From: Nitrospira sp.
GTDB lineage: Bacteria > Nitrospirota > Nitrospiria > Nitrospirales > Nitrospiraceae
Direction of reading: 5' to 3'
NCBI GenBank assembly: GCA_015709715.1
Contig: CP054184.1
Location: 977,001-1,041,000, forward strand
DNA: 64,000 bases
The notes below the pieces were generated by a model. It ran no database searches. It saw nothing but the letters and a program-made list of their open reading frames with translations, and had not been told where the DNA came from. The translations under genes were made by a program, and so were the position numbers. Below, in pieces: positions 46,646 through 59,900 of the stretch; position 1 is the first letter of the stretch, and the number at the start of each line of letters is the position of its first letter.

Positions 46646-47265
46646 GACCAAACCTCCCGGACACGATCCATTTCGCGTTGCGGAATAACCAATGAGTCGC
46701 AGCGCAATACATCATACACATTCAATTCCTCTGGCCTGACCAAGGTCACCTTGGAGAGATTCTTTCCAGCCTGCACAACATCCATCCGCCCCTCCCCGAC
46801 AACCAGCAATACCGAGCCAGCCAGGCCCAACTGGGCCAATGCCTGAGAAAGCAATTTAGTCTTGGGCTGCGCGAGGGTGAGATCGGAAACCACAATGACA
46901 TTTCCCTCAGCCAATTTTACAGAAAGAGCACTCTGCAGAGCGGCGCGGTACTTCTTTCTTGGCATCACGAACGCGTAACTGCGAGGTTTCGGGCCAAATA
47001 CCGTCCCGCCGTGCCTCCAGACCGGAGAACGCAACGAACCAGCGCGCGCACGGCCCGTATGCTTCTGCTTCCATGGCTTCTTACCAGAGCCACTGACCTC
47101 GCCACGACGCAACGTGGATGCCGTTCCTTGGCGCCCACAGGCACGCTGCATGACGACTGCCTCATGGACAAGCGCAACACGCGACTCACATCCAAACACT
47201 TCGTTGGGCAACTCGATCGTGCCTACTTTGTTCTTTTTGGCATCAACAACATCAACTTTCGGCAT
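46642..47265 (-). CDS. rplD: 50S ribosomal protein L4
   Basis: 207 residues with the tunnel-lining loop ([36 protein letters not shown]) and C-terminal Rossmann-like part. In E. coli L4 represses its own operon; no leader evidence is seen here. It lies three bases after rplC. Confidence 0.97.
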   Translation of the reverse strand: MPKVDVVDAKKNKVGTIELPNEVFGCESRVALVHEAVVMQRACGRQGTASTLRRGEVSGSGKKPWKQKHTGRARAGSLRSPVWRHGGTVFGPKPRSYAFVMPRKKYRAALQSALSVKLAEGNVIVVSDLTLAQPKTKLLSQALAQLGLAGSVLLVVGEGRMDVVQAGKNLSKVTLVRPEELNVYDVLRCDSLVIPQREMDRVREVWS

Positions 47266-47268
47266 AGC

Positions 47269-47889
47269 TTAACTCTTCTTCGATTTTCGGACGAGGAGCA
47301 GGCCGTTCGCGCCACCAGGCACCGCACCGCGGACGAATAACAGGTTTTCTTCAGGACGCGCGTCAACCACCTTCAGTCGCTGGACAGTGACTCGCTCGGA
47401 TCCCATATGACCAGGAAGAGTCTTGTTCTTCCACACCCTGGAGGGATAAGAGCTGCTTCCAATGGAACCAGGCGCTCGATGAAACATGGAACCGTGCGAT
47501 TCTGGACCGCCGGAGTAATTATGACGCCGCACCACCCCCTGAAACCCCTTCCCCTTGGAGACGCCGACTACATCGACCCAGTCACCTTTCTTAAAAATAT
47601 CGACCTTGATGGTCTGACCGACGGACACTTCGCCGGCCCTCGGAAATTCCCGCAGCCACCGACTGGCAGGGGCTTGCTGCTTCTTCAAATGACCGAGTTC
47701 GGCCTTTGATAGCTTACGATCCTTCACCTCTCCAAATGAGAGCTGAACGGCCTCATACCCGTCACGCTCCTTGGTCTTAATCGCCACCACTCGACAAGGA
47801 CCAGCCTCGATGACCGTCACCGGCTCAAGAACGGTCTCGTCGTACATTTGGGTCATCCCCAACTTTTTTCCCAACAATCCGTTTGTCAT
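47269..47889 (-). CDS. rplC: 50S ribosomal protein L3
   Basis: 206 residues from MTNGLLGKKLGMTQMY, with the FQGVVRRHNYSGGPESHGSM loop near the peptidyl-transferase centre. The ATG at 47889 is the family start; upstream frame to 47952 overlaps rpsJ. Confidence 0.96.
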   Translation of the reverse strand: MTNGLLGKKLGMTQMYDETVLEPVTVIEAGPCRVVAIKTKERDGYEAVQLSFGEVKDRKLSKAELGHLKKQQAPASRWLREFPRAGEVSVGQTIKVDIFKKGDWVDVVGVSKGKGFQGVVRRHNYSGGPESHGSMFHRAPGSIGSSSYPSRVWKNKTLPGHMGSERVTVQRLKVVDARPEENLLFVRGAVPGGANGLLLVRKSKKS

Positions 47890-47926
47890 CGTCGTCCTAT
47901 CAGCCCCTCGGTGCTTAACCTTAGCA

Positions 47927-48238
47927 TCAGAGCTTGATTTCCACATCCACACCCGCCGCCAAGTTCAACTTCATCAAGGAGTCCATGGTCTCCGGCGTCG
48001 GCTCCATAATATCCAGCAAGCGCTTATGCGTTCGGATTTCGAACTGTTCACGGGACTTTTTATCGACATGGGTTGAGCGCTGAACCGTGAAACGCTCTAT
48101 CTTTGTCGGCAGCGGAATTGGCCCCACGACTCTAGCCCCGCTCCGTCGAACGGTATCCACAATCTCAACCACCGACTGATCAAGTACGCGGTAGTCAAAC
48201 CCCCGCAGCCTGATGCGAATCCTTTGATCGACTTTCAC
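47927..48238 (-). CDS. rpsJ: 30S ribosomal protein S10
   Basis: 103 residues: [17 protein letters not shown] and [20 protein letters not shown] are typical. Also known as NusE in antitermination complexes. The start is GTG at 48238 with GAGGAG upstream. It lies 37 bases after tuf. Confidence 0.96.
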   Translation of the reverse strand: MKVDQRIRIRLRGFDYRVLDQSVVEIVDTVRRSGARVVGPIPLPTKIERFTVQRSTHVDKKSREQFEIRTHKRLLDIMEPTPETMDSLMKLNLAAGVDVEIKL

Positions 48239-48275
48239 GCTCCACTCCTCACAAGCCGGCCCTGCGCCAGCCTAA

Positions 48276-49481
48276 CTACGCTAAGATTTCCGTGACGACG
48301 CCGGAGCCGACGGTCTTGCCGCCTTCGCGGACCGCAAACCGCAACCCCTGATCCATCGCGATCGGACTGATCAACTCCCCCGTCACCGTCACATTATCCC
48401 CCGGCATCACCATCTCCACCCCCGGATTCAACGTCACCACCCCCGTCACGTCCGTCGTCCGGAAATAGAACTGCGGCCGGTACCCGTTGAAAAACGGCGT
48501 ATGCCGCCCCCCCTCTTCCTTCGTCAAGACATAGATCTCCGCCTTGAACTTCGTGTGCGGCGTGATGCTCTTCGGCTTCGCCAACACCATGCCCCGCTCC
48601 ACATCCTCTTTCTTCGTCCCCCGGAGCAGCACCCCGATGTTGTCGCCCGCCTGCCCCTCATCCAGCACCTTGCGGAACATTTCCACGCCCGTCACCACCG
48701 TGGTCTGCGTCGGCCGCAACCCCACAATCTCGATTTCGTCGCCCACCTTCACGATGCCCCGCTCGCACCGTCCCGTCACCACCGTGCCCCGCCCGCTGAT
48801 CGTGAACACGTCTTCGATCGGCATCAAAAACGGCTTGTCGATGGCCCGCGTCGGCGTCGGAATGTAGGTGTCGATGGCCTCCAGCAACTTCAGGATCGAC
48901 GGCACCCCCAGCGGCCCCTGATCCCCCTCCATCGCCTTCAACGCCGAGCCCTGAATGATGGGAATCTTCTCCCCCGGGAATTCATACTTCGTCAGCAGCT
49001 CCCGCACTTCCAATTCCACCAGGTCCAGCAACTCCTTGTCGTCAACCTTGTCCGCCTTGTTCAAGAACACCACAATGTACGGCACCCCTACCTGCCGAGC
49101 CAGCAGGATATGCTCCCGCGTCTGCGGCATCGGACCATCTGCGGCACTCACCACCAAAATCGCCCCGTCCATCTGCGCGGCGCCCGTAATCATGTTCTTC
49201 ACATAGTCCGCGTGCCCCGGGCAGTCGACGTGCGCGTAGTGCCGGTTGTCCGTCTCGTACTCCACGTGGCTGATCGCAATCGTCATGATCTTCGTCGCGT
49301 CGCGCCGCCCCTGGCTCTCGCTCGCCTTCGCCACTTCGTCGTAGCTCACGAACTTCGCCATCCCCCGCTCCGAGCAGATCTTGGTCAGCGCACTCGTCAG
49401 CGTCGTCTTCCCATGGTCCACATGCCCAATCGTCCCAATGTTCACGTGGGGCTTCCGTCGCTCAAATTTCGCCTTCGCCAT
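48276..49481 (-). CDS. tuf: Elongation factor Tu
   Basis: 401 residues. G domain motifs [18 protein letters not shown] and NKADKV, followed by two beta-barrel domains ending [17 protein letters not shown]. It delivers aminoacyl-tRNA to the ribosome. The base make-up is odd: codons ending in G (GTG, ACG, GGG, CCG) dominate in long runs, unlike fusA or the ribosomal protein genes around it. Confidence 0.98.
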   Translation of the reverse strand: MAKAKFERRKPHVNIGTIGHVDHGKTTLTSALTKICSERGMAKFVSYDEVAKASESQGRRDATKIMTIAISHVEYETDNRHYAHVDCPGHADYVKNMITGAAQMDGAILVVSAADGPMPQTREHILLARQVGVPYIVVFLNKADKVDDKELLDLVELEVRELLTKYEFPGEKIPIIQGSALKAMEGDQGPLGVPSILKLLEAIDTYIPTPTRAIDKPFLMPIEDVFTISGRGTVVTGRCERGIVKVGDEIEIVGLRPTQTTVVTGVEMFRKVLDEGQAGDNIGVLLRGTKKEDVERGMVLAKPKSITPHTKFKAEIYVLTKEEGGRHTPFFNGYRPQFYFRTTDVTGVVTLNPGVEMVMPGDNVTVTGELISPIAMDQGLRFAVREGGKTVGSGVVTEILA

Positions 49482-49515
49482 CCCCGATCCTCCCCTGATT
49501 CACACAACCTACGCC

Positions 49516-51597
49516 TTATTCACCACGATGCTTAGCCGTGATCGCGTCCGCAATCTGCCTTGGCACCTGATCATATCGATCAAATTCCATACTGTAGGTA
49601 GCCCGTCCCTGTGTTCGTGAACGCAAGTCCGTGGCATATCCAAACATTTCCATCAACGGCACAGTGGCATCGATGGCCTGCGCCCCGGCCCGCACCTTCA
49701 TCCCCTGAACCTTCCCACGCCGACCATTAAGATTGCCGATGACATCCCCCATAAACTCTTGAGGAACGAGCACTTCGACCTTCATGATCGGCTCAAGCAG
49801 GACAGGATCCGCCTTTTTGCAAGCATCGGCAAAACCCATGGACGCTGCTATCTTGAACGCCATTTCATTGGAGTCCACATCATGATAGGAACCATCGATG
49901 ACCGTCACCCGAACATCACGCAGCGGGAAGCCAGCGACTACCCCAGTCTCCATCCGCTCCTTCACGCCTTTTTCAATAGCAGGGATATACTCCTTAGGGA
50001 TGGCGCCGCCAACGACCTTATTGACAAACTCCAACCCCTTACCAGATTCCGAAGGCTCGACCGTCAAAACAACGTGACCATACTGCCCTCGACCGCCCGT
50101 CTGCTTGATGTACTTCGACTCGGCTTCTGCCTTGCGACGAATAGTCTCCCTAAAGGCGACCTCCGGCTTCCCAACGTTGGCCTCAACCTTAAACTCCCGC
50201 AATAGGCGATCAACGATGATCTCAAGATGGAGCTCGCCCATGCCGGCGATAATGGTCTCGGCCGTTTCCTCATCTGTACGTACACGGAAAGACGGATCTT
50301 CCTGCGCCAGCTTCTGCAAGGCGAAGCCCATTTTTTCCTGATCCTGCTTCGTCTTCGGCTCGATCGCCATCGCAATGACTGGCTCAGGAAACTTCATCAC
50401 TTCCAAAAGAACGGACTGCTTCTCATCGGCCAGCGTGTCACCAGTGGTAGCACTCTTCAACCCCACGGCGGCCGCAATATCACCCGCGTACACAATCTCA
50501 ATTTCTTCTCGCTTATTCGCGTGCATCTTAAGAAGGCGGCCGATTCGATCCTTCGTCCCCTTCGTGACATTCAAAACCGCGGTCCCGGTCTTCAAGGTCC
50601 CGGAATAAACCCGGAAGAACGTCAGCTGACCCGCGAAGGGGTCCGTCATGATCTTAAATGCCAACGCTGAGAAGGGCTCAGAATCAGACGGCTCGCGCTT
50701 CACTTCCTTCCCACTATTGGGATCGACCCCAACGACGGCGGGAATATCCACCGGCGAAGGCAAATAATCGACCACTGCATCCAACAACTGCTGCACGCCC
50801 TTATTCTTAAAGGCCGAGCCACAGAGAACCGGCGTCACCCTCATGGCAATCGTGGCAGCCCGAATGGCGCGACGAACCTCTTCCTCGGTCAAAGACTGAC
50901 CATTCAGATACTTCTCCATCACCTGATCGTCGTACTCGGCCACGGCCTCCAACATCTTTTCGCGATATTCATTGGCCTTATCGACAAGGTCAGCAGGAAT
51001 TTCATCCACCTTGTACTTCGCACCCAATGTTTCGTCGTCGTAGAAAAATCCCTTCATCCTAACCAAATCAACAGATCCACGAAACTCGGCCTCTCGACCA
51101 ATTGGGATCTGGATAGGCACAGGATTGGCTCCCAAACGGTCGATAATGGACTGGACGCTGGCATAAAAATCGGCACCAATCCGATCCATCTTATTCATGA
51201 AGGCAATACGTGGAACCTGATACTTATCAGCTTGCCGCCAAACCGTCTCCGACTGGGGCTCAACACCCTGCACCGAATCGAAAGCGGCAACCGCGCCATC
51301 AAGAACCCTGAGCGAACGCTCGACCTCGATGGTGAAATCGACGTGACCAGGCGTATCAATGATATTGATACGGTGATCGCGCCAAAAGCAGGTTGTCGCC
51401 GCGGCCGTGATCGTAATCCCTCGCTCGCGCTCCTGCTCCATCCAGTCCATGGTGGCTGCGCCCTCATGAACTTCACCCAACTTGTGCGTCATTCCCGTAT
51501 AAAAGAGAATGCGCTCGGTGGTCGTCGTCTTTCCGGCATCGATGTGGGCCATAATGCCGATATTTCGAGTCCGCTCTAATGGTGTCTGCCTAGCCAC
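49516..51597 (-). CDS. fusA: Elongation factor G
   Basis: 693 residues. G domain with [18 protein letters not shown] and NKMDRIGAD, then domains II-V; complete length. It drives translocation. The start is GTG at 51597 ([20 protein letters not shown]) with GGGGGA upstream; the frame to 51651 is longer than the family. Confidence 0.97.
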   Translation of the reverse strand: MARQTPLERTRNIGIMAHIDAGKTTTTERILFYTGMTHKLGEVHEGAATMDWMEQERERGITITAAATTCFWRDHRINIIDTPGHVDFTIEVERSLRVLDGAVAAFDSVQGVEPQSETVWRQADKYQVPRIAFMNKMDRIGADFYASVQSIIDRLGANPVPIQIPIGREAEFRGSVDLVRMKGFFYDDETLGAKYKVDEIPADLVDKANEYREKMLEAVAEYDDQVMEKYLNGQSLTEEEVRRAIRAATIAMRVTPVLCGSAFKNKGVQQLLDAVVDYLPSPVDIPAVVGVDPNSGKEVKREPSDSEPFSALAFKIMTDPFAGQLTFFRVYSGTLKTGTAVLNVTKGTKDRIGRLLKMHANKREEIEIVYAGDIAAAVGLKSATTGDTLADEKQSVLLEVMKFPEPVIAMAIEPKTKQDQEKMGFALQKLAQEDPSFRVRTDEETAETIIAGMGELHLEIIVDRLLREFKVEANVGKPEVAFRETIRRKAEAESKYIKQTGGRGQYGHVVLTVEPSESGKGLEFVNKVVGGAIPKEYIPAIEKGVKERMETGVVAGFPLRDVRVTVIDGSYHDVDSNEMAFKIAASMGFADACKKADPVLLEPIMKVEVLVPQEFMGDVIGNLNGRRGKVQGMKVRAGAQAIDATVPLMEMFGYATDLRSRTQGRATYSMEFDRYDQVPRQIADAITAKHRGE

Positions 51598-51700
51598 AAA
51601 TCCCCCAGAAAAACAAATGCGCCACCATCGAAGCCGCAAACCATCAGCCACGACGAACCACTACCGTCGCAGCCCGGCCCGACAGCAGCACGAAACCAAA

Positions 51701-52174
51701 TTACCAACGATAATGAGCGAAGGCCTTATTCGCCTCGGCCATCCGGTGCACATCCTCCCGCTTCTTCACGGAAGCACCGGTATTATTGGAAGCGTCCAAC
51801 AACTCTGCCGCCAACCGCTCCTGCATGCTCTTCCCGCCGCGCGATCGGGAAAAATCAGTGATCCACCGAAGCGCAAGCGAGACACGGCGAGACGGACGAA
51901 TCTCAACCGGAACCTGATATGAGGCCCCGCCAACTCGGCGAGACTTCACCTCCACGACCGGCTTCACATTGTCGATGGCCGAACGGAAGATCTTCATCGG
52001 ATCCCCACCGTTCGTCTTCTGCTGGATCAGATCAAAGGCACCATAACAGACGCGCTCCGCCGTACTTTTCTTGCCGCCAGCCATAAGCACATTCAAGAAT
52101 TTCCCGACAAGCTTATCGCGATACTTTGAATCCGGCTGCGCTTCCCGGTGACCAAAAAATTGTCCGCGTGGCAT
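51701..52174 (-). CDS. rpsG: 30S ribosomal protein S7
   Basis: 157 residues with [20 protein letters not shown] and the AHYRW C-terminus. It nucleates the 30S head and in E. coli represses the str operon. It lies between rpsL and fusA. Confidence 0.97.
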   Translation of the reverse strand: MPRGQFFGHREAQPDSKYRDKLVGKFLNVLMAGGKKSTAERVCYGAFDLIQQKTNGGDPMKIFRSAIDNVKPVVEVKSRRVGGASYQVPVEIRPSRRVSLALRWITDFSRSRGGKSMQERLAAELLDASNNTGASVKKREDVHRMAEANKAFAHYRW

Positions 52175-52234
52175 CGTTATCCTATAGCGTAATGACTGTT
52201 GAGGTTCCGCAAGAACACAACCAAGTAACCAACC

Positions 52235-52606
52235 CTATTTCGGACGCTTCGCCCCATACTTGGACCGAGCCTGCTTTCGATCCGCCACACCGACCGCATC
52301 GAGAGAGCCTCGCACGATGTGATAACGCACACCAGGCAAGTCCTTGACCCTCCCCCCGCGCACCAGGACGATCGAATGCTCCTGAAGGTTGTGGCCAACA
52401 CCAGGAATATACGTGGTGACCTCCATCCCATTGGTTAAGCGAACACGAGCGACCTTTCGAAGGGCCGAATTGGGCTTCTTTGGGGTGGTGGTATACACAC
52501 GTAAGCACACACCACGTTTTTGAGGGCAGCGCTTCAGTGCCGGACTTTTCGTCTTGGACTTCATGAGCGTCCGGCCTTTACGGACAAGCTGATTAATCGT
52601 TGGCAT
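52235..52606 (-). CDS. rpsL: 30S ribosomal protein S12
   Basis: 123 residues. Conserved [19 protein letters not shown] and [17 protein letters not shown]; the lysines linked to streptomycin sensitivity appear wild type. It lies at the decoding centre. A consensus promoter 58 bases upstream makes it the first gene of its own transcript. Confidence 0.97.
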   Translation of the reverse strand: MPTINQLVRKGRTLMKSKTKSPALKRCPQKRGVCLRVYTTTPKKPNSALRKVARVRLTNGMEVTTYIPGVGHNLQEHSIVLVRGGRVKDLPGVRYHIVRGSLDAVGVADRKQARSKYGAKRPK

Positions 52607-52670
52607 TCACAGTACTCTTTCTTGAAAAAGCAACGAATTATTAAGATTTGTTCCTGAGCGAAGCCGTCGG

Positions 52671-52699
52671 ATTATAGGGATGTATGCCATCCCTGTCAA
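52671..52699 (-). promoter_or_regulatory. Perfect-consensus promoter of the rpsL-rpsG-fusA-tuf run
   Basis: TTGACA (52694-52699), a 17-base spacer and TATAAT (52671-52676), all matching consensus exactly. The spacer itself is an inverted repeat, GGGATGGCATACATCCC, which could be an operator or a chance palindrome. It starts 15 bases past the rpoC stop. Confidence 0.88.
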
Positions 52700-52713
52700 G
52701 ACCGTTCTTCGCC

Positions 52714-55700
52714 TCATTCGACTTTTTCGCGTTCGATTTCTCCTGCCACAGCGGTCTGTTGGGCAACGGCAACCGATTGAGCCTGCCCTCCCGTTACCTC
52801 AGCTTCAGCCTTGGCACTGGCCACGAACGTTTCTCGATATTCGTCAAATCCGCTTCCGGCAGGGATAAGTCGACCGACGATGACATTCTCCTTCAGGCCG
52901 AGCAAATTATCCTCACGACCGTTGATCGCCGCCTCAGTCAACACTCGGGTCGTCTCCTGGAAGGAGGCAGCGGAGATGAAGCTGTCGGTAGTCAGCGCAG
53001 CCTTGGTGATACCAAGCAATACCGGCTTACCCAATGCCGGCTTCCCATCCGCTTCCAGCACACGCTGATTCTCCAGATCGAAGAGGGACTTGCTCACCTG
53101 ACTACCAGGCAAGAACGAGGTATCACCAGGGTCTTCAATCCGAACCTTCCGGAGCATCTGCCGCACGATGATTTCGATGTGCTTATCGTTGATCGAAACA
53201 CCCTGCAAGCGATAGACGTCTTGCACTTCATCCACGAGATACTTCTGCAATTCTTTCGGCCCGAGAACGTCCAGGATGTCGTGGGGATTGGCCGATCCGT
53301 CCATCAAAGGCTCACCGGCCCGCACCCAATCTCCTTCATGGACGTTGACGTGCTTGCCCTTCGGAATGAAGTACTCCTTCACGTCACCCACCTTGTTGTC
53401 GACCATGACCTTCCGCATGCCCTTCACGAAGCCACCGTAGGACACTTCGCCGTCGATTTCGCTGATGACGGCTTGCTCCTTTGGTTTGCGCGCCTCGAAT
53501 AATTCCGCGACACGCGGCAGACCGCCCGTGATGTCCTTGGTCTTGGTGGTTTCGCGCGGAATCTTGGCCAGCACGTCACCGGGATGAACCGTGGCGCCCT
53601 TTTCAACGAAGATGTGGGCGCCGACCGGCAAAAGGTATCGGGCAACGGGCGCTCCCGCCCCTGAGACCTTGGCGGTTTTTCCGCTTTCATCTTTGATTGA
53701 CACGCGTGGACGAAGGGCCGCTCCACTCTGTTCGATGATGACCTTGCGTGACAATCCGGTCACCTCGTCGAACTCTTCCTTCATCGTGACGCCCTCGATG
53801 ATGTCGCCGTAGGCAACTTTCCCGCCGGTTTCCGTCAGGATGGTGAGCGAGTAAGGATCCCATTCGACCAGCTTTTGGCCGACTTCAATACGATCGCCAT
53901 CCTTCACCTTGATCTTGGCGCCGTACACGACGGGATACTTTTCGCGTTCACGGCCGCTGTCGTCCACGATCGCAATCTTGGCGTTGCGATTCATGACGAC
54001 CCACTCGCCTTCCTTGTTGCGCACCGCAATGCCTGCGTTGTGCACATCGGCGTTCTTCTTCGCGTCGAAGCTCATGTACTTCATATGGCCGACGTGCTTG
54101 GATTCCAAGACGGTTTGCTCGACCACCTTACTCGCCGTACCGCCGATGTGGAAGGTACGCATCGTCAACTGCGTACCAGGCTCACCGATAGATTGCGCTG
54201 CAATCACGCCCACCGGCTCCCCCTTTTCCACGAGTCGGCCCCGTGACAAATCTCGCCCATAACACAACCGGCAAACCCCACGCTGCGACTGGCAGGTCAG
54301 CACCGAGCGAATCTTCACTCGATCGACACCGGCCTCCACAACCGCCTTGGCTTGCTCTTCATCGATTTCCTCATTGAAGGACACGATGATTTCGCCGGTC
54401 ACAGGATCACGAATGTCCTCGCCCGCAAGCCGTCCCAAGAGACGCTCCTCGAGCGGTTGGATGATCTCGCCGCCTTCGAGCAAGGCGCTCACGATAATGC
54501 CATCCGTCGTGCCGCAGTCTTCCTCGCTGACGATAACGTCCTGCGCGATGTCAACCAACCGCCGCGTCAGGTAGCCGGAGTTGGCCGTCTTCAAGGCCGT
54601 ATCCGCCAAGCCCTTGCGCGCGCCGTGGGTCGAAATGAAGTATTGCAAGACCGTGAGGCCCTCTCGGAAATTGGCAGTAATGGGCGTTTCGATGATTTCC
54701 CCGGACGGCTTCGCCATCAGACCACGCATACCACCCAGCTGTCGAATCTGTTGCGAGCTACCTCGCGCACCGGAGTCGGCCATCATGAAGATAGGGTTGA
54801 ATGCTTCAGCCTTGGCCGGATCACCGCCGGCGCCCAATTCCTTCATCATCTCGTTCGCCACCTGCTCGGTGACGTGGGCCCAAATGTCGATCACCTTGTT
54901 GTACCGCTCGCCGTTGGTGATCAATCCCTCGGCATACTGCTTTTCGATTTCATTGACCTCGCGCTGCGCCTTGACGATGAGGTCTTCCTTGCGTGACGGT
55001 ATATGCATGTTATCGATACAGATCGACATGCCCGCCTTGGTCGCATAGTGGAAGCCGAGACTCTTGATCTTGTCGAGGAACACGACCGTCTCGCGATGGC
55101 CGGCTTGGCGATAGACCGCATCGATGAGCTTGGTCATCTCCTTCTTGGTCATCAGCTTGTTCGCATCGGCGAACGGCATCATCGGAGGCAAGATTTCAGC
55201 CAAAATGACACGCCCTGCGGTCGTCTGGACCATGGAGCCGTTACAACGGACCTTGATCCTCGCATGTTCGTCCAGAGCTCCGGCATCATAGGCGATCCGC
55301 GCCTCTTCCGGCGAACCGAACATTTTTCCCTCACCCTTCGCGCCGACCCGCTCCTTGGTAAGCCAGTAACAGCCCAACACCATGTCCTGCGACGGCACGG
55401 CAATCGGCTTACCATTGGCAGGCGACAGGATGTTGTTGATCGACATCATGAGCACGCGCGCCTCGATCTGCGCCTCCACCGACAGGGGCACATGGACGGC
55501 CATTTGGTCGCCGTCAAAGTCGGCGTTGAATGCCGCGCACACGAGCGGGTGCAGCCGGATGGCCTTGCCCTCGACCAGCACTGGATCGAAGGCTTGGATG
55601 CCCAACCGGTGCAGAGTCGGCGCACGATTCAGCAGAACGGGATGCTCACGAATCACTTCGTCCAGCACATCCCAGACTTCCGGCCGCTCCTTCTCCACCA

Positions 55701-56901
55701 GGCGCTTGGCGCTCTTGATGGTCGTGGCGGCTCCGCGCTCTTCGAGCTTGTGGAAGATAAACGGCTTGAACAGTTCCAGCGCCATCTTCTTCGGCAAACC
55801 GCATTGATGCAGGCGGAGTTCGGGACCAACCACGATGACCGTACGGCCTGAATAGTCGACTCGCTTCCCGAGGAGATTCTGCCGGAAGCGTCCCTGTTTT
55901 CCCTTCAGCATGTCGCTCAAGGATTTCAGCGGTCGCTTGTTTGGCCCGCGGATGGCCCGCCCGCGCCGACCGTTGTCGAAGAGCGCATCGACCGCTTCCT
56001 GAAGCATCCGCATTTCGTTGCGAATGATCACCCCCGGCGCCTTCAGTTCGATCAAACGCTTCAACCGATTGTTGCGGTTGATGACGCGGCGGTACAGATC
56101 GTTCAAGTCCGACGTGGCAAAGCGCCCCCCATCCAGGGGCACCAACGGACGCAGCTCAGGGGGCAATACCGGGATGACGTCCATAATCATCCATTCCGGC
56201 TTGTTTCCGGAACGGCGGAACGCCTCGAGGACCTTGAGTCGCTTGGCGTACTTCTTCTTCAACGCGGCCGAGGCCGAGGCCTTCGCCTTGACATGCAACT
56301 CATCCCACTGCGCATTGATATCGACCTTGCGGAGCAATTCGCGAATCGCCTCGGCTCCGATGCCGACCTTGAATGCACCGCTTCCGTACTCCGACTGCAA
56401 CGAGCGCAATTTTTCTTCCGATACGAGTTCTTGCTCGCTCATACTGGTAGATCCCGGATCCACCATGACATAACTCTCGAAGTACAGAATCTTTTCGAGC
56501 TGCTTGAGACTCATGTCCAGCAACGTACCGATTCGGCTGGGCACCCCCTTGAGGAACCAGATGTGGGCAACCGGAGCCGCCAGCTCGATATGGCCCATCC
56601 GCTCGCGGCGTACCTTCGACTGAATGACTTCCACGCCGCATTTGTCGCACACGATGCCCCGATGCTTCATGCGCTTGTACTTGCCGCAATTACATTCCCA
56701 GTCCTTGATCGGCCCGAAAATTTTGGCGCAAAACAGCCCATCTTTTTCGGGCTTGAAGGAACGATAGTTGATGGTCTCCGGCTTCTTGACTTCGCCGTAC
56801 GACCACGACCGGATTTTCTCGGGCGACGCGATGCGAATCCGCATCGAGTCGAACGACACCGAGTCACGCGGCTTTTCGAACAATGTGTATACGCCTTCCA
56901 A
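52714..56901 (-). CDS. rpoC: RNA polymerase beta-prime subunit
   Basis: 1395 residues. N-terminal zinc finger ([20 protein letters not shown]), catalytic [12 protein letters not shown] with three Asp, and the second four-Cys zinc site near [13 protein letters not shown]. Full length, ending in a Lys/Glu/Gln-rich tail. It lies 85 bases after rpoB. Confidence 0.98.
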   Translation of the reverse strand: MEGVYTLFEKPRDSVSFDSMRIRIASPEKIRSWSYGEVKKPETINYRSFKPEKDGLFCAKIFGPIKDWECNCGKYKRMKHRGIVCDKCGVEVIQSKVRRERMGHIELAAPVAHIWFLKGVPSRIGTLLDMSLKQLEKILYFESYVMVDPGSTSMSEQELVSEEKLRSLQSEYGSGAFKVGIGAEAIRELLRKVDINAQWDELHVKAKASASAALKKKYAKRLKVLEAFRRSGNKPEWMIMDVIPVLPPELRPLVPLDGGRFATSDLNDLYRRVINRNNRLKRLIELKAPGVIIRNEMRMLQEAVDALFDNGRRGRAIRGPNKRPLKSLSDMLKGKQGRFRQNLLGKRVDYSGRTVIVVGPELRLHQCGLPKKMALELFKPFIFHKLEERGAATTIKSAKRLVEKERPEVWDVLDEVIREHPVLLNRAPTLHRLGIQAFDPVLVEGKAIRLHPLVCAAFNADFDGDQMAVHVPLSVEAQIEARVLMMSINNILSPANGKPIAVPSQDMVLGCYWLTKERVGAKGEGKMFGSPEEARIAYDAGALDEHARIKVRCNGSMVQTTAGRVILAEILPPMMPFADANKLMTKKEMTKLIDAVYRQAGHRETVVFLDKIKSLGFHYATKAGMSICIDNMHIPSRKEDLIVKAQREVNEIEKQYAEGLITNGERYNKVIDIWAHVTEQVANEMMKELGAGGDPAKAEAFNPIFMMADSGARGSSQQIRQLGGMRGLMAKPSGEIIETPITANFREGLTVLQYFISTHGARKGLADTALKTANSGYLTRRLVDIAQDVIVSEEDCGTTDGIIVSALLEGGEIIQPLEERLLGRLAGEDIRDPVTGEIIVSFNEEIDEEQAKAVVEAGVDRVKIRSVLTCQSQRGVCRLCYGRDLSRGRLVEKGEPVGVIAAQSIGEPGTQLTMRTFHIGGTASKVVEQTVLESKHVGHMKYMSFDAKKNADVHNAGIAVRNKEGEWVVMNRNAKIAIVDDSGREREKYPVVYGAKIKVKDGDRIEVGQKLVEWDPYSLTILTETGGKVAYGDIIEGVTMKEEFDEVTGLSRKVIIEQSGAALRPRVSIKDESGKTAKVSGAGAPVARYLLPVGAHIFVEKGATVHPGDVLAKIPRETTKTKDITGGLPRVAELFEARKPKEQAVISEIDGEVSYGGFVKGMRKVMVDNKVGDVKEYFIPKGKHVNVHEGDWVRAGEPLMDGSANPHDILDVLGPKELQKYLVDEVQDVYRLQGVSINDKHIEIIVRQMLRKVRIEDPGDTSFLPGSQVSKSLFDLENQRVLEADGKPALGKPVLLGITKAALTTDSFISAASFQETTRVLTEAAINGREDNLLGLKENVIVGRLIPAGSGFDEYRETFVASAKAEAEVTGGQAQSVAVAQQTAVAGEIEREKVE

Positions 56902-56986
56902 GGTTGATCCCTCCTTAACGGTCGCCTGACCGCAGTTCTGAGTTATGAGCGCTGTGCGATTCGGTCCTCAACACTCAGCCCTAGAA

Positions 56987-59900
56987 TCAGTCCTTCGATT
57001 TCACCAATTCGACATCAAGCCCAAGGCTCTGCAGTTCCTTGACCAACACGTTGAACGACTCCGGCAAACCCGGTTCGAGAAACGGTTCGCCCTTTACGAC
57101 CGCCTCATACATGCGCGAACGACCAGGCACGTCATCCGACTTCACAGTCAGGAACTCTTGCAAGGTGGAGGCAGCTCCGTAGGCTTGAAGCGCCCACACT
57201 TCCATTTCTCCCAACCGCTGGCCGCCGAACTGTGCTTTACCGCCCAGCGGTTGCTGGGTCACCAACGAGTAGGGGCCGATCGATCGCGCGTGAATCTTAT
57301 CATCCACCAAGTGATGCAGCTTGAGCACATACATATATCCGACCGTCACCGGGCTGCTGAACGGCTCTCCCGTCTTGCCATCCATCAACACCGTCTGGCC
57401 GCTGGGAGAAATCTTGGCCTTCTTCAGCAAGTCTTTGATTTCTTTTTCCGATGCCCCGTCGAACACCGGGCTGGCCACTTTGATGCCCAATGCGCGGGCC
57501 GCCCAGCCAAGGTGTGTTTCGAGAATCTGCCCCACGTTCATACGAGACGGAACGCCCAACGGATTGAGCACAATTTCCACCGGGGTCCCATCCGGCAAGT
57601 AGGGCATGTCCTCCTCGGGTAGGACTCGAGAGACGACACCCTTGTTGCCATGACGACCGGCCATCTTATCGCCGACCTGGATCTTCCGCTTCATCGCGAT
57701 ATAGACCTTGACCAGCTTGATCACGCCGGGCGGCAATTCATCACCTCGCTTGAGGCGGCCCACTTTTTCGTCGTAGAGGGTCTGCAGGATTTCGATTTGC
57801 TCTTTGGCGCGCCGCTCGACATCCTCCAGCTCCTTCTGCTCGTCGGGATCGCTGAGAATGATATGCCGCACCATGTCGTCCGGCAGGCGCTTCAAGATTT
57901 CTGCAGTAAGTTTGCCTTTCTTCTTCAGAATCACGTCGCCGGTTTCAGGATCCATCAGGTCGCGACCGACGACTTTGCCCAGCAAGAGCTTCCGAACCTT
58001 CTTGGTCTTTTCGTCTTCAATGATGCGCAGCTCTTCCTGGTGGTCGCGCTGCAGCTTCATATGATCTTCACTCTCGATGCTTTTCGATCGCTCGTCCTTA
58101 TCCAACCCCTTACGCGAGAAGATCTTCACGTCGACCACGATACCCTCGACGCCGGGAGGCACCGTCAACGAAGTATCCTTCACATCGCCGGCCTTTTCGC
58201 CGAAGATCGCGCGCAGGAGCTTCTCTTCCGGCGTCAGCTGCGTTTCGCCCTTCGGCGTCACCTTACCGACCAGAATATCGCCCGGCTTCACCTCCGCGCC
58301 GATGCGGATGATGCCGCTCTCGTCCAGATCGCGAAGGGCCTCTTCGCCGACGTTGGGAATGTCACGCGTGATATCTTCCTTGCCCAACTTGGTATCGCGC
58401 GCCTCGACCTCGAATTCCTCGATGTGGATCGAAGTGAACGCATCCTCTCGGACCAGCTTCTCACTCAAAAGAATGGCGTCCTCGAAGTTGTAGCCGCCCC
58501 ACGGCATAAACGCGACCAACACGTTCTTACCGAGCGCGAGTTCGCCGTGATCGATCGCCGGACCGTCGGCCAATACCTGTCCCTTCTTGACCGGCTCTCC
58601 GATCCGGACAACCGGCGTCTGGGTAATACAGGTATTCTGATTCGACCGCTGGAACTTGATCATTTCATAAACATCAAGCCCCGAATCGTTTCTCTTCCGC
58701 CCATCCTTCGCGTCGACGCGCACCACAATGCGCGTCGCATCGACACTTTCGACCACACCTTCTCGCTTCGCCTGCACCACATACCCCGAGTCGCGCGCGA
58801 CTACTGCCTCCATGCCGGTTCCGACCAGAGGGGCCTCTGCTTTCAACAGAGGAACGGCCTGCCGCTGCATGTTGGATCCCATCAACGCCCGGTTGGCATC
58901 GTCGTGCTCCAGGAAGGGGACCAATGCCGTCGCCACACTGACGACCTGCTTGGGCGACACGTCCATATATTCGACCTTGTCAGGCGTGGCCGTAATAAAA
59001 TCGCCGCCCCACCGGGCCGAGACCGTTTCCGAGACCAGGCGGCCGGCTGAATCCACCTTTGAGTTGGCCTGGGCGATCACATACTTGTCCCCCTCGATCG
59101 CGGAGAGGTATTCAAGCTCATCGCCCACCTTGCCCTTCACGACCTTCCGATAGGGTGCCTCGATGAATCCGAATTCATTGATACGCGCATAAGTGGCCAG
59201 CGAGGTGATCAAGCCGATGTTCGGCCCTTCCGGTGTTTCGATCGGACAAATACGGCTGTAGTGCGACGGGTGGACGTCGCGCACTTCGAATCCCGCCCGC
59301 TCACGCGTCAAACCACCCGGCCCGAGCGCCGACAGGCGCCGCTTATGGGTAATTTCAGCCAGCGGATTGGTCTGGTCCATGAACTGCGACAACTGACTGC
59401 TGCTGAAAAACTCTTTGACCGCCGCCACCACAGGCTTGGCATTGATCAAGTCGTGCGGCAACACCGTTTCCATATCCAGGAGATTCATCCGCTCCTTAAT
59501 GCTGCGCTCCATCCGTACGAGGCCGAGGCGGAACTGGTTCTCCAAGAGTTCGCCCACCGACCGGACGCGACGGTTGCCCAAATGGTCGATGTCATCGATT
59601 TCACCGCGCCCGATCTTCAGATTGACCAGGTACCGCACCACCTCCACGATGTCTTGTGCCGTGAGCGTCCGCTGTTCGAGCGAAAGATCAAGTCCCAGCT
59701 TTTTGTTCAGCTTCAGTCGTCCCACCGGCGACAGGTCGTAGCGCTTGGGGCTCAGAAACAGATTATCGAACAGCGCGCGGGCCGTCTCGACGGAAGGCGT
59801 TTCCCCCGGGCGGAGACGGCGATAAATCTCGACCATCGCCTCTTCCTTTGACCCCGTCCGCTCCATATCGAGCGTATCGAGAATCACCGGTGTAGCGCTC

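Noticed and set aside
48501-49535. Plus-strand frame of 344 codons opposite tuf
   Set aside because: It is a shadow of the G-rich tuf codons; extremely Arg/His/Pro-rich, with no domain.
54352-55851. Two long plus-strand frames opposite rpoC
   Set aside because: They are antisense shadows of an unmistakable rpoC with no independent evidence.
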